From positions 1 through 39,024 of the IMG/VR virus record IMGVR_UViG_3300008517_001638: 39,024 bases of DNA; one strand, 5' to 3'. This stretch comes from a virus. The position numbers and the translations under genes were made by a program. The first letter of the stretch is position 1; every line of letters begins with the position of its first letter. The notes beneath the pieces are model-generated. The model was given only the letters and a program-made list of their open reading frames with translations, did no database searches and was not told where the DNA came from. Positions 23,804 to 31,347 of this stretch are shown piece by piece.

Positions 23804-24636
23804 TGGGTTTAAAATTTTGGACATCGCTGCAAATGCTAAAACAGGCCGTGTTGGTGGAGGACGGAAAGATAGTAAAAAGTATTCCTGACCGCCCGCCCAA
23901 AACCATGTACAGAAGATGTGGGCCAGTGGGGAAATACGAAGGCGACAAACTTGCTTTAGTGAAGCACGCATCGTTTGAACTTTGGAATAGGGAAGGTACG
24001 CAGTGCTTCAGAAGCTTTCATCATCCCCTGATATACGCACCGCATGACGTTGTACAATACGGAAAGGATTTACTTATCTGCTCTTCTGGACTGGAGCTAT
24101 TTTTACTTATGGATATTGATGGGAACGTGAAGTGGGAATGGTGGGGGTACAAGAATGGTCTGGGAGAGAGGAATCATTTCTTCCTCCAGGACGATTGGGT
24201 TGTGCTCCAGACCACTACAGATATAAGCGGTCCAGTTACTGAGGAGAGGGCGGGCTTCAACTCCATCTTCCTCATGGGGGATAAGTTTATAGCAGGTGCT
24301 TGGTATCAGAAGAAAATTGTAGAAATTACTATTGGGCAGGATGGATTTAAGCTCATAGCTGATGTGGAAGATGAGGGTTTGCATTCTCCTTTCTTACACG
24401 ATGGGATGCTTATCTACGGAACGGAAGAAGGGGTGAGGGCAGGAGAGAAAAAAGTGCTCACCGACTATAAGTGGGTGAAGACCATCCGCGCATTTGAAGA
24501 CGGCTTTATATTCACACATGATAAAGGGTTAGTAACTACAGATGGGAACTGGCGGATAAAAGAGGAAATTTCATTGCCGGCACCATACAAATTCACATAT
24601 CTGGAAAGGAGAAAGGATGAACCTAAAAAAGTTTAA
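23803..24636 (+). CDS. beta-propeller-like protein, paralogue 2
   Basis: 277 aa, aligned along its whole length with the gene before it and identical at roughly two thirds of positions by eye (for example DIDGNVKWEWWGYKN and KIVEITIGQDGFKL are shared). The N-terminus, LKFWTSLQMLKQAVLVEDGK, also matches. It starts in a TAATG overlap. Differences cluster at LQDDWVVLQTTTDISGPV and the VEDEGLHSPF stretch, so the pair may have diverged in ligand or partner. It ends 20 nt inside the next gene. Confidence 0.72.
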   Translation: MGLKFWTSLQMLKQAVLVEDGKIVKSIPDRPPKTMYRRCGPVGKYEGDKLALVKHASFELWNREGTQCFRSFHHPLIYAPHDVVQYGKDLLICSSGLELFLLMDIDGNVKWEWWGYKNGLGERNHFFLQDDWVVLQTTTDISGPVTEERAGFNSIFLMGDKFIAGAWYQKKIVEITIGQDGFKLIADVEDEGLHSPFLHDGMLIYGTEEGVRAGEKKVLTDYKWVKTIRAFEDGFIFTHDKGLVTTDGNWRIKEEISLPAPYKFTYLERRKDEPKKV

Positions 24637-25195
24637 AGATATTTCAGAGGCCCCTGTACCGCGGCTACAGCTGGTGTGGCAGGACTGGCAGGAATGGCAG
24701 GCTTTCTTAGAATTCGCGGTCGCCTATTTCAAGAATCGCGGGATCAAAAAGCCGTTAGTTGTTGAGATAGGAGTCATGCACAACGAGCAGCGGATTTTCT
24801 ATAAAGAACTTTTGGGTGCTGATCACATTGGGATTGACCTTAATGTAAATAATTCGCCAGATATTATCGGCGATTCAGTGGACCCGAAAACGCTGGAGGA
24901 ACTCAAGACGGTGTTGGCGGGTAGAGAGATTGACCTTTTGTTCATAGACGGCAACCACAGTTATGAGGGAGTAAAGGCAGATTATGAGTTCTATGGACCA
25001 CTTGTGCGTCATCTTGTCGTTTTTCACGATGTCAATGGAACAACTAGGAGAAATGGTGGTGTCAATCCTTATTGGGATGAGCTACTGGTGCAAGGCGAAC
25101 ATATGACTGCTGTTTTTCATCGACACAGCAAATCTGTCTCCCTTGAGAATAACAGTTTCATAAATATGGGAATTGGAATTATCGTTAAAGGATAA
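24617..25195 (+). CDS. class I AdoMet methyltransferase (Methyltransf_24-like)
   Basis: 192 aa. The AdoMet site begins at LVVEIGVMHNEQ (near 48), then HIGIDLNVNNSPDIIGDS and the acidic strand IDLLFIDGNHSYEGVKADYE (near 106), followed by LVVFHDVNG. This is the layout of Methyltransf_24 proteins often seen in polysaccharide loci, some of which are sugar O-methyltransferases. Aspartates and the His in FIDGNHSYEG match the metal-binding set of the family. It overlaps the propeller gene by 20 nt. Confidence 0.82.
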   Translation: MNLKKFKDISEAPVPRLQLVWQDWQEWQAFLEFAVAYFKNRGIKKPLVVEIGVMHNEQRIFYKELLGADHIGIDLNVNNSPDIIGDSVDPKTLEELKTVLAGREIDLLFIDGNHSYEGVKADYEFYGPLVRHLVVFHDVNGTTRRNGGVNPYWDELLVQGEHMTAVFHRHSKSVSLENNSFINMGIGIIVKG

Positions 25196-25202
25196 AAACG
25201 TT

Positions 25203-25814
25203 ATGTTAAAAAACTTACTTACATGGGATAAAGAAAAGGATTTAGGATTCTATCCAGTGACGGACGCATCATATGAGGACTTTTATTTTAATGCAAGTAT
25301 TAAGAACTCAGAAAGTCCGATAGCGCCGGAGCTTAACGATTTTCGAACCAGTCTTGTGAATTCATTTACACGCGGTTTGGTTCTAGATTTCGGCGTTGGT
25401 GTTGGTCAATTCGTACACTGGCGCAAGAACTGTCTGGGATACGATATCTGTCCGCAGGCTGTGAAATGGCTACGTAAAGAGAAGCTTTTTTTCAATCCCT
25501 ATAAAGAAGACTTAAACGAGCGGGGTATTACGGGCGTCACGTTTTTTGACTCGCTTGAACATCTCCGCACCCCGGAGGAAATTCTCAAACGGATTACAAA
25601 ACAGTACGTTTTCGTATCACTTCCTATCTTCCAGGATAAAGAGCATGTGCTCAAATCAAGGCATTTTAAACCGTGTGAGCATTATTGGTATTTCACACAC
25701 AATTCCTTTTGCAGATTCGTGAAAGACTGCGGGTTCAAGATGCTCGATTGCCGGAACGATGAAATATATATAGGACGTGTGGATATTTATACTTTTATAT
25801 TTAGGAGACAATGA
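25203..25814 (+). CDS. AdoMet methyltransferase, Methyltransf_23-like
   Basis: 203 aa from the ATG at 25203 (AAAGGA ten nt upstream). Motif I is LVLDFGVGVGQF (near 60), the acidic residue GYDICPQAVKWL (near 81), and the late FFDSLEHLRTPEEIL and YVFVSLPIF with HYWYFTHNSFCRFV are the C-terminal signature of Methyltransf_23 proteins that modify sugars or lipids. It is not close to the DNA methyltransferase at 2437 and lacks DPPY. Its SD lies inside the stop of the preceding methyltransferase, so the pair is probably co-expressed. Confidence 0.83.
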   Translation: MLKNLLTWDKEKDLGFYPVTDASYEDFYFNASIKNSESPIAPELNDFRTSLVNSFTRGLVLDFGVGVGQFVHWRKNCLGYDICPQAVKWLRKEKLFFNPYKEDLNERGITGVTFFDSLEHLRTPEEILKRITKQYVFVSLPIFQDKEHVLKSRHFKPCEHYWYFTHNSFCRFVKDCGFKMLDCRNDEIYIGRVDIYTFIFRRQ

Positions 25815-25820
25815 ACTGAA

Positions 25821-26138
25821 ATGAGCTTTGACGGTCTGCTTATAGACCATTTTAAAGCGGTTCAAATCACGATTGACGTGTGGCAAAAACGCACTGAAGT
25901 CGTGAGCGATCCTTTACCTTGTAGAATAATGTACGATACTAGGCTTATGAAAAATTACAAAGGAGAGGAGGTATTGAGCGCCGCTAAAATATTCGTTAAG
26001 CCTGAGCATATCACATTTGAACACGAAGACCGGCTACAACTTGATGTAGAAAGCTATGCTAGGGGACATCCGATAATTATCATAAAGAAACCGCAGAATT
26101 CTGTGGCGATTCACCACGCTGAAGTATGGATACAATAA
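25821..26138 (+). CDS. head closure / stopper-like protein
   Basis: 105 aa. Position between adaptor block and gp10-like protein, small beta-rich sequence (VQITIDVWQ, ITFEHEDRLQLDV, PIIIIKKPQ) and size fit a head-tail stopper (SPP1 gp16-like). No single diagnostic motif was found, so the call rests on gene order. The ATG follows AGGAGA by 13 nt, a rather long spacing. Confidence 0.6.
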   Translation: MSFDGLLIDHFKAVQITIDVWQKRTEVVSDPLPCRIMYDTRLMKNYKGEEVLSAAKIFVKPEHITFEHEDRLQLDVESYARGHPIIIIKKPQNSVAIHHAEVWIQ

Positions 26139-26139
26139 A

Positions 26140-26544
26140 ATGGCTAAGAAAACAGAAATGACTTATAACACTAAGGATTTCGACATAAAGTTTCCGCGCG
26201 TAGTTGATAAGCAGATCCCGGAAGCTGCGGCCAACATGGCATTTAAAGTGGCTGCGATGGTCATCCGTGACGCAATACTTGAAGAGCCGAGGGCTCCGCA
26301 CAAAACAGGCAACCTATGGCGAAGTCAGAAAATAGAATCACCAAAAATATTGAAGGGTGAAATAACCATAGAACTTGGATTCGACGCTGACTACGCAGCA
26401 GTTGTTCATGAAATGCCGCCAGGGGTCGTCTTCACAATGACCGGCGCTGGCTCTAAATACTTGGAGGCAAAACTCATAAAAAACAAAGAGAAGTACATGG
26501 CCGAAATCGCAAAAGGCATGCAAGGACCCGGAGGCCGGCGATGA
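26140..26544 (+). CDS. tail completion protein, HK97 gp10-like
   Basis: 134 aa. RAPHKTGNLWRSQ (near 52) followed by ELGFDADYAAVVHEMPPG (near 79) and GSKYLEAKL is the HK97 gp10-like pattern; these proteins join head and tail. It begins one base after the previous stop and ends with an ATGA overlap with the tail terminator gene. Confidence 0.85.
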   Translation: MAKKTEMTYNTKDFDIKFPRVVDKQIPEAAANMAFKVAAMVIRDAILEEPRAPHKTGNLWRSQKIESPKILKGEITIELGFDADYAAVVHEMPPGVVFTMTGAGSKYLEAKLIKNKEKYMAEIAKGMQGPGGRR

Positions 26545-27053
26545 TACAAGAGGTAACGCAATTCATCGCTAATCAGAGTGTTGCCCTAGGTTTTACCCAG
26601 GTCTGGACTCTCGGCACAAATCTTTTTGCTGGTACTGTGCCCGTGAAAAATGCACTCGGCAACAATGTGCCAGAGCGATTTCTTGCCGTTTTGGAAGCTG
26701 CGGGAGGGGCTGTACTCGCAGATGTGGGAGGAGTTGTTACTCCTACACCGCCTTCTGCACTAGCCGACATAACGTATTTTCCTAAATATGTGGAGAAGGC
26801 AGTGCAGTTGTTGAATAGGGCCGAGGATTATATTACTGCCCACGACGATGCCGAGGAGCTTTATGAGGCATTGAATCAAACAGCGGGTTGGGAGTTGCCC
26901 CTCATACCGCTCCCGGGAGGACAAAATCGGCAGTACATAGCTGTAGTGATCGATGCGTATGGTCCACCCGCGCCAATAGAAAACCCCGGCCCAAGCGGGC
27001 TTTACACATTTTCCACAAATTACAGATGGGTTATAGAGGAAAGTTCATGTTGA
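26541..27053 (+). CDS. tail terminator-like protein
   Basis: 170 aa, overlapping the gp10-like gene by 4 nt. The N-terminal IQEVTQFIANQSVALGF and the late RQYIAVVIDAYGPP are in keeping with a tail terminator that caps the tail tube, as does the position right before tail tube. The middle (YFPKYVEKAVQLLNRAEDY) is helical. No firm family motif. Its stop lies 2 nt from the end of the antisense HNH gene. Confidence 0.66.
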   Translation: MIQEVTQFIANQSVALGFTQVWTLGTNLFAGTVPVKNALGNNVPERFLAVLEAAGGAVLADVGGVVTPTPPSALADITYFPKYVEKAVQLLNRAEDYITAHDDAEELYEALNQTAGWELPLIPLPGGQNRQYIAVVIDAYGPPAPIENPGPSGLYTFSTNYRWVIEESSC

Positions 27054-27055
27054 GA

Positions 27056-27598
27056 TTAAATTTTCCTACCATCAAAAATAATGCTCATAGAATCAATAGA
27101 GTTGCCATTTTCGAATCGTCTATGTGCAGAGTTAGAAGTAAAGGCCATGAGATTTTCAGGTCTATTATCGGTTTTAATTTTATTAATATGATGGCATGGT
27201 TCTTCAGGTTTAAGATGGCGACCAATTTGAGCTTCAACTATAAGCCTATGCTCCAAAATATATCCCCTTTTACCTCTATGTGGATGATAAGGAGAAAGAA
27301 TCCAGATATAACCAGCAGAATGCTTAATTATCCCACCTTTCCATTTAACATTATTTTCTCCTCGATATTTTCCTTTCCGAGCTTTACGCATTTTTTCTTT
27401 TGTAGCCTCAGAATGATGACGGCCAAAATTCCAATGATTTTTACCACCTGGATATCTAGTCTTCAGCACTTGGCCTTGTTTCTTAAAACTATCTCGAGAA
27501 TGAGGCTTTCTGTTTTCATAAACACTATGAGGGCGATTTATCGCAATCTTCCTCATTTTCTTTTTAGTTTTTTCCGAATGTTTCGAACCTTTTATCAT
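27056..27598 (-). CDS. HNH homing endonuclease with NUMOD3 repeats, antisense to the tail genes
   Basis: 180 aa from the ATG at 27598 (a TTG at 27616 in the same frame gives six more residues; no clear SD for either). Two NUMOD3-type DNA-binding motifs, GSKHSEKTKKKMRK and GRHHSEATKEKMRKARKGK, occupy the first 90 residues. The HNH_3 domain follows: LEHRLIVEAQIGRHLKPEE, CHHINKIKTDNRPENLM. These are the standard parts of phage homing endonucleases that cut a specific site and copy themselves by repair. It is the only leftward gene in the structural region and fills a 627-bp gap between tail terminator and tail tube. Confidence 0.93.
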   Translation of the reverse strand: MIKGSKHSEKTKKKMRKIAINRPHSVYENRKPHSRDSFKKQGQVLKTRYPGGKNHWNFGRHHSEATKEKMRKARKGKYRGENNVKWKGGIIKHSAGYIWILSPYHPHRGKRGYILEHRLIVEAQIGRHLKPEEPCHHINKIKTDNRPENLMAFTSNSAHRRFENGNSIDSMSIIFDGRKI

Positions 27599-27680
27599 AA
27601 TACAAACATCATACAATACCTAAGGTATATTTGCAATATATTTAAACCATTAAATATAAATACTTTAAAGGAGGTAAATT

Positions 27681-28292
27681 ATGCCTAAGTTACCGATGGG
27701 TGATATCGGACCTTGTGTTGCTATCTGGGCCTACAACATGTTTGCCGCTGGCGATCCTATATGTCTCGGTCCTTATTTGGGAACCGTGTCACTGCGTATG
27801 GTTGATTCTGTAAGTGATGTTCAGGAAGAAGGCTACGGGGACGCACCCGTGGACGGCGTTTTCGCTGGTTCTGTTATAGAACTGGATATCCCAATGGCAC
27901 GCAACACGCTTGATCAACTAGAAGCTACGATTGGTTATGGAAGCATGGGTTCAAAAGCATACATAGACGACTCGACTCCGCCTGTTGCGGTTCCAGACGC
28001 TGACACTCTTATGCTTAAGAACATGGCTGGTTGTGACATGTACGAACTCGCAAAAGCGATTCTCATTGCTCCTGTATGCAACAATGTACCAGATACCGAC
28101 CCAGCATCTTGGATCATGTTGTTTAAGTGCCATCCCTACCGCGACTTCGAACTGACTTTTGATCGTAGCGGACAGCGTATTCACATGGTTAAATTCAAGG
28201 TATTCCCGAATCAAGACAGTGGTTATTGCGGAGAATACGGTCTTTGGGGCTTGCCGTCTATCGCTCAAGCGATCACAGGAATCTGTTCATGA
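27681..28292 (+). CDS. major tail tube protein
   Basis: 203 aa, preceded by AAAGGAGG. Strand blocks such as SLRMVDSVSDVQEEGYG, SVIELDIPMARNTLDQLEA, DFELTFDRSGQRIHMVKF and KVFPNQDSGYCGEYGLWG fit the long beta-sandwich tail tube proteins of siphoviruses, and it sits directly before the tail chaperone and tape measure genes. It is likely the most abundant tail protein and polymerises into the tube. The stop overlaps the next start (ATGA). Confidence 0.82.
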   Translation: MPKLPMGDIGPCVAIWAYNMFAAGDPICLGPYLGTVSLRMVDSVSDVQEEGYGDAPVDGVFAGSVIELDIPMARNTLDQLEATIGYGSMGSKAYIDDSTPPVAVPDADTLMLKNMAGCDMYELAKAILIAPVCNNVPDTDPASWIMLFKCHPYRDFELTFDRSGQRIHMVKFKVFPNQDSGYCGEYGLWGLPSIAQAITGICS

Positions 28293-28663
28293 GCAAAGAA
28301 AAAAAACTAGTCCTTAGTACGCAAAAAAGCATCCACAAGCCAATAGAGATTGAAATTGATGGGAAAACCTACTGGAACCGCCCACTCTCTCGGGCGACAT
28401 TTGATGAGGTAAGGAAATATGAAAGGGCCGCAGTGAAGGGCGATATAGAATCTCTCTATAAACAAATCCACGCACTTTTTTCTGTACCGATAGAAGTACT
28501 GAGTAAGCTCGACATACGTGATATCAATACTCTACTCACTTACACAATGGCTCAAATATTCCAAACGAGTGCTGGAACGGCAAAGGAGAAAGCGGAAAAA
28601 AACGCACCAAAGCCTGGGCCAAACAAATCGGCCTTATCGCCGGTGAGTTCCCAGGCCAACTGA
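28289..28663 (+). CDS. tail assembly chaperone, short form (gpG-like)
   Basis: 124 aa from the ATG at 28289. It keeps the tape measure soluble during tail assembly. It has the typical compact beginning (IEIEIDGKTYWNRPLSRATF) and a helical middle (IHALFSVPIEVLSKLDIRD). After the slippery site the zero-frame product ends in a short polar tail (KPGPNKSALSPVSSQAN). The longer frameshifted form is listed separately. Confidence 0.85.
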   Translation: MSKEKKLVLSTQKSIHKPIEIEIDGKTYWNRPLSRATFDEVRKYERAAVKGDIESLYKQIHALFSVPIEVLSKLDIRDINTLLTYTMAQIFQTSAGTAKEKAEKNAPKPGPNKSALSPVSSQAN

Positions 28664-28857
28664 CATTCAGAGAGTTACTGAACCTCGATATCCGTGACGA
28701 GGAGACATTGGCTGTGGAAGCCAAGAAGCGAGAACTGCGCCGTGAAATATCGCTTATAGGAGCAGTATGGTTTGGGATGCATGCAGACAAAGTTAGTTAT
28801 GAGGACAGAATGAATCAACTTAAATTCGAATTAAAGAAATATGAGGAGGAATACTGA
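28289..28857 (+). CDS. tail assembly chaperone, frameshifted form (gpGT-like)
   Basis: About 189 aa. The zero frame is read to 28603, then a -1 shift continues from 28603 in a second open frame to the TGA at 28855-28857. The added 84 residues contain QIGLIAGEFPGQLTFRELL and REISLIGAVWFGMHADK, a typical gpT domain lying before the tape measure. That second frame has no good start codon and SD of its own before the conserved region, so frameshifting is the natural reading. Its stop overlaps the tape measure ATG. Confidence 0.85.
28597..28603 (+). promoter_or_regulatory. -1 ribosomal frameshift slippery site
   Basis: The heptamer A AAA AAC, in the zero frame of the gpG gene (codons GAA AAA AAC), is a classic X XXY YYZ slippery site inside a run of seven A. 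Shifting back one base here joins gpG to gpT. Confidence 0.85.
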
Positions 28858-30587
28858 TGGCTTTTCAAGCAGGCGCTATAGTAAGCCAACTCACATTGGA
28901 CAGGTCTAAATTTTCTGCCTCGATAAAGGCCGTTCAAAAGCAAACCAAGTCACTCGGTGGGTGGGTGAAGAAGAATAGCGGTCAGTTCAAAGCCATGGGA
29001 TTGGCTATAGCGGCAATGGGCGCTGCCGCTTTGTTGACTTTCAAAAAGATGGTGAGCCAGTACGTAGAAACTGGCGATATGATTCATAAGATGGCGCTCC
29101 GGACTAGCTTTGCCGCGGAGACTCTTAGCGAACTTGCATACGCAGCCGATATCAGCGGGGCGGACATAACCATGCTCGAGAAGGGCGTCAAGAAGATGTC
29201 TAAGACGATTGTGGATGCGAGTTACGGTCTTGAAACATACCTTCGGGTATTCAGGAGTCTGGGACTGGAGATAGATGACTTGATGGAGATGGATCCAGAA
29301 AAGCAGTTCTTGACGATAGGAAATGCGATAGCGAGTATAGAAAATCCGACAATCCAGGCAGCCGCAGCGGTTGATGTGTTTGGTCGGTCCGGAACGATGT
29401 TGCTCCCACTGTTTAAGGAGGGGGCTGAAGGCATGGCAAAGCTGAGAGAAGAGGCGCACACACTCGGCATAGTATTCGATATGGAAGCAGCGACTAAAGC
29501 AGCGAAACTCAAGGACGCACAGACTGCCTTGAAGGGTTCTATTCAAGGTGTGAGCATAGCCATACTCAACGATTTAATTCCTGTCATAACCGATGTGGTG
29601 AAAAAGTCTACTGATTGGTTTGTCAAAAATCGAGAGCATGCCGCTACCTGGACCAAATCGCTTCTTGGGGCATTTCAATTTATTGCCAAAGGCATTCAAG
29701 GCATGTTGTTAGCGTGGCAAGGACTCAAGACAGGCGTATTTACCGTTGCACAGGCTATCACTCAATCTATAACGAAGATAGCAGAGGGATTGTTGTGGAT
29801 AGCAGAACTTACTCCAGGAACAGAGATTTTTTACGCAGAAAAGCTTCGGGATATTATAAGAGATATGAAATTCGTCTCGGAAGGCTACCGCGAAGAAAAA
29901 GAAAAAGGTATTGATACGATAACCAACATCATCGTGAAATATGAAGCCTTTGTAGCAACGCTCAATAAAGTAAAGACAGGAATCAAAGGAGTTAAAGAAG
30001 AAACGAAGACCTTTGGTACTGTGCTTGAAGAATCCATACTACCTGCGACACGCGATATGACTGGAGTACTGGAAGCTGCGGTGCCTGAAATGGACAAGTA
30101 TATCGCAGCCACCGAGCGGATGAATGAGGCCCAAAAAACATTCTCGGAAATCGCCATAAATGAATTCGCGATAATGGAAGCAACTATTAAAGATTTTGTA
30201 GATGTGGTGCTGAAGGTTTTTGAAAGGTGGGCCTTGGGGCAAATCATACCAAAAATTATGGCGGCCCTCCCTTTTCCCGCTAATCTTCTTGCTACAGCTG
30301 GTGCGATAGCGACTATCAAAAGTATTTTTGCGGGAATAAGGGGCTTGGCTGGAGGCGGCCCTGTGGCAAAAGGTGAGCAGGTACTGGTGGGTGAACGCGG
30401 ACCTGAACTTTTTGCGCCAAATACGGCGGGCGAAATCATACCGCTAAGAGATTCAATGCGCATGAGAATAATCATCCAGAACCGGATAATCATCGGGGAG
30501 CAAGTCTTCTATAGAGAGAGTGTTAAAAATGTTAACAAGGCTGGCGAGCTTGGGGACCTGAGAATACCGAACAAGGTGGTAGTTTAA
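28857..30587 (+). CDS. tail tape measure protein
   Basis: 576 aa, which sets tail length and helps DNA entry. N-terminal helical region (LTLDRSKFSASIKAVQKQTK), a hydrophobic stretch GLAIAAMGAAALLTF (about 47-62), long helical core, more hydrophobic helices around 460-490 (LATAGAIATIKSIFAG), then the diagnostic GGGPVAKGEQVLVGERGPEL and FAPNTAGEIIP near 505-530. Many phage tape measures end in this GERGPELF motif. The length is modest, suggesting a tail near 85 nm by the usual rule. Confidence 0.92.
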   Translation: MAFQAGAIVSQLTLDRSKFSASIKAVQKQTKSLGGWVKKNSGQFKAMGLAIAAMGAAALLTFKKMVSQYVETGDMIHKMALRTSFAAETLSELAYAADISGADITMLEKGVKKMSKTIVDASYGLETYLRVFRSLGLEIDDLMEMDPEKQFLTIGNAIASIENPTIQAAAAVDVFGRSGTMLLPLFKEGAEGMAKLREEAHTLGIVFDMEAATKAAKLKDAQTALKGSIQGVSIAILNDLIPVITDVVKKSTDWFVKNREHAATWTKSLLGAFQFIAKGIQGMLLAWQGLKTGVFTVAQAITQSITKIAEGLLWIAELTPGTEIFYAEKLRDIIRDMKFVSEGYREEKEKGIDTITNIIVKYEAFVATLNKVKTGIKGVKEETKTFGTVLEESILPATRDMTGVLEAAVPEMDKYIAATERMNEAQKTFSEIAINEFAIMEATIKDFVDVVLKVFERWALGQIIPKIMAALPFPANLLATAGAIATIKSIFAGIRGLAGGGPVAKGEQVLVGERGPELFAPNTAGEIIPLRDSMRMRIIIQNRIIIGEQVFYRESVKNVNKAGELGDLRIPNKVVV

Positions 30588-30588
30588 T

Positions 30589-31347
30589 ATGGGTGTAAAT
30601 ACAAGAATAATTTATGATAACCTCTGGAGAAAAGGAACCGCTATGGCGTCAACTCCTGCGGCAGAACCCCAGCATCCTGTCTCAGATACACAGATGGACA
30701 CACTGAGTATGTTCTGGAGGTCTTCAAATAGATTAACAACGCCCACTTATATTCCGATGAATTTAGGAGTAGGGGCAGGTGCAATTGATTTCGTAGCGAT
30801 TCTCGGGCATAACATTCCAGTTGGAACAACCATCACATTCGAGCACGATGACAACGCTGGCTTTGCCACTCCCGCGTCAATACCTATCACACTCAACGCC
30901 ACGAGCATCTTTCAATTCTTCACATCTTTCACAGAACAGTGGGTACGGTTGAAGCTCGTAAAAGCAGGCGGGTTCGCAGTCGCACCACAAGTGGCAGCGA
31001 TTCTCTGTGGGAGCCACCTAGAGTTTAATCGCCGCTTCGCCCCTGAATATGAAATCAGCGAGGAGGACTTTTCGGCGATGGAATTCAGCGATTCTCAGGT
31101 TCTTTTTGCTCAGGACAAAGAGACCCTTGATATAAGACGGTACTCGTATCAGGCACTCAATACTGCATCGATAACCGGGATTCTTGCTATGTTCAGGGAA
31201 TGCAAGACCATCAAGGGCTTTGCATTTTGCCACGATTATAGCGACCCCAACTCGAATACATTGTGGGTCAGGAATTCGGAACTGAACTCTCCTGTGTGTA
31301 GGAACGGCGTCTGGTACTGGGAGATAGCGATAGTGGAGATTGTCTAA
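30589..31347 (+). CDS. distal tail / minor tail protein
   Basis: 252 aa. It sits between tape measure and hub, where the distal tail protein belongs. The sequence is beta-rich with a jelly-roll look (FVAILGHNIPVGTTITFEHD, WVRLKLVKAGGFAVAPQVAA, ILCGSHLEFNRRFAPEYEI) and a late REIAIVEI-like strand (WYWEIAIVEIV). No strong family motif was found. The stop of the previous gene is one base upstream; its own stop overlaps the next ATG (TAATG). Confidence 0.68.
   Translation: MGVNTRIIYDNLWRKGTAMASTPAAEPQHPVSDTQMDTLSMFWRSSNRLTTPTYIPMNLGVGAGAIDFVAILGHNIPVGTTITFEHDDNAGFATPASIPITLNATSIFQFFTSFTEQWVRLKLVKAGGFAVAPQVAAILCGSHLEFNRRFAPEYEISEEDFSAMEFSDSQVLFAQDKETLDIRRYSYQALNTASITGILAMFRECKTIKGFAFCHDYSDPNSNTLWVRNSELNSPVCRNGVWYWEIAIVEIV

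Noticed and set aside
26888-27688. Rightward open frame (266 aa) over the HNH gene
   Set aside because: It is the complement of the HNH endonuclease, whose motifs are clear; the rightward product is Phe/Ile/Met-rich with no motif.
28950-30493. Two leftward frames of about 200 aa opposite the tape measure
   Set aside because: Antisense shadows of a gene with clear tape measure motifs.
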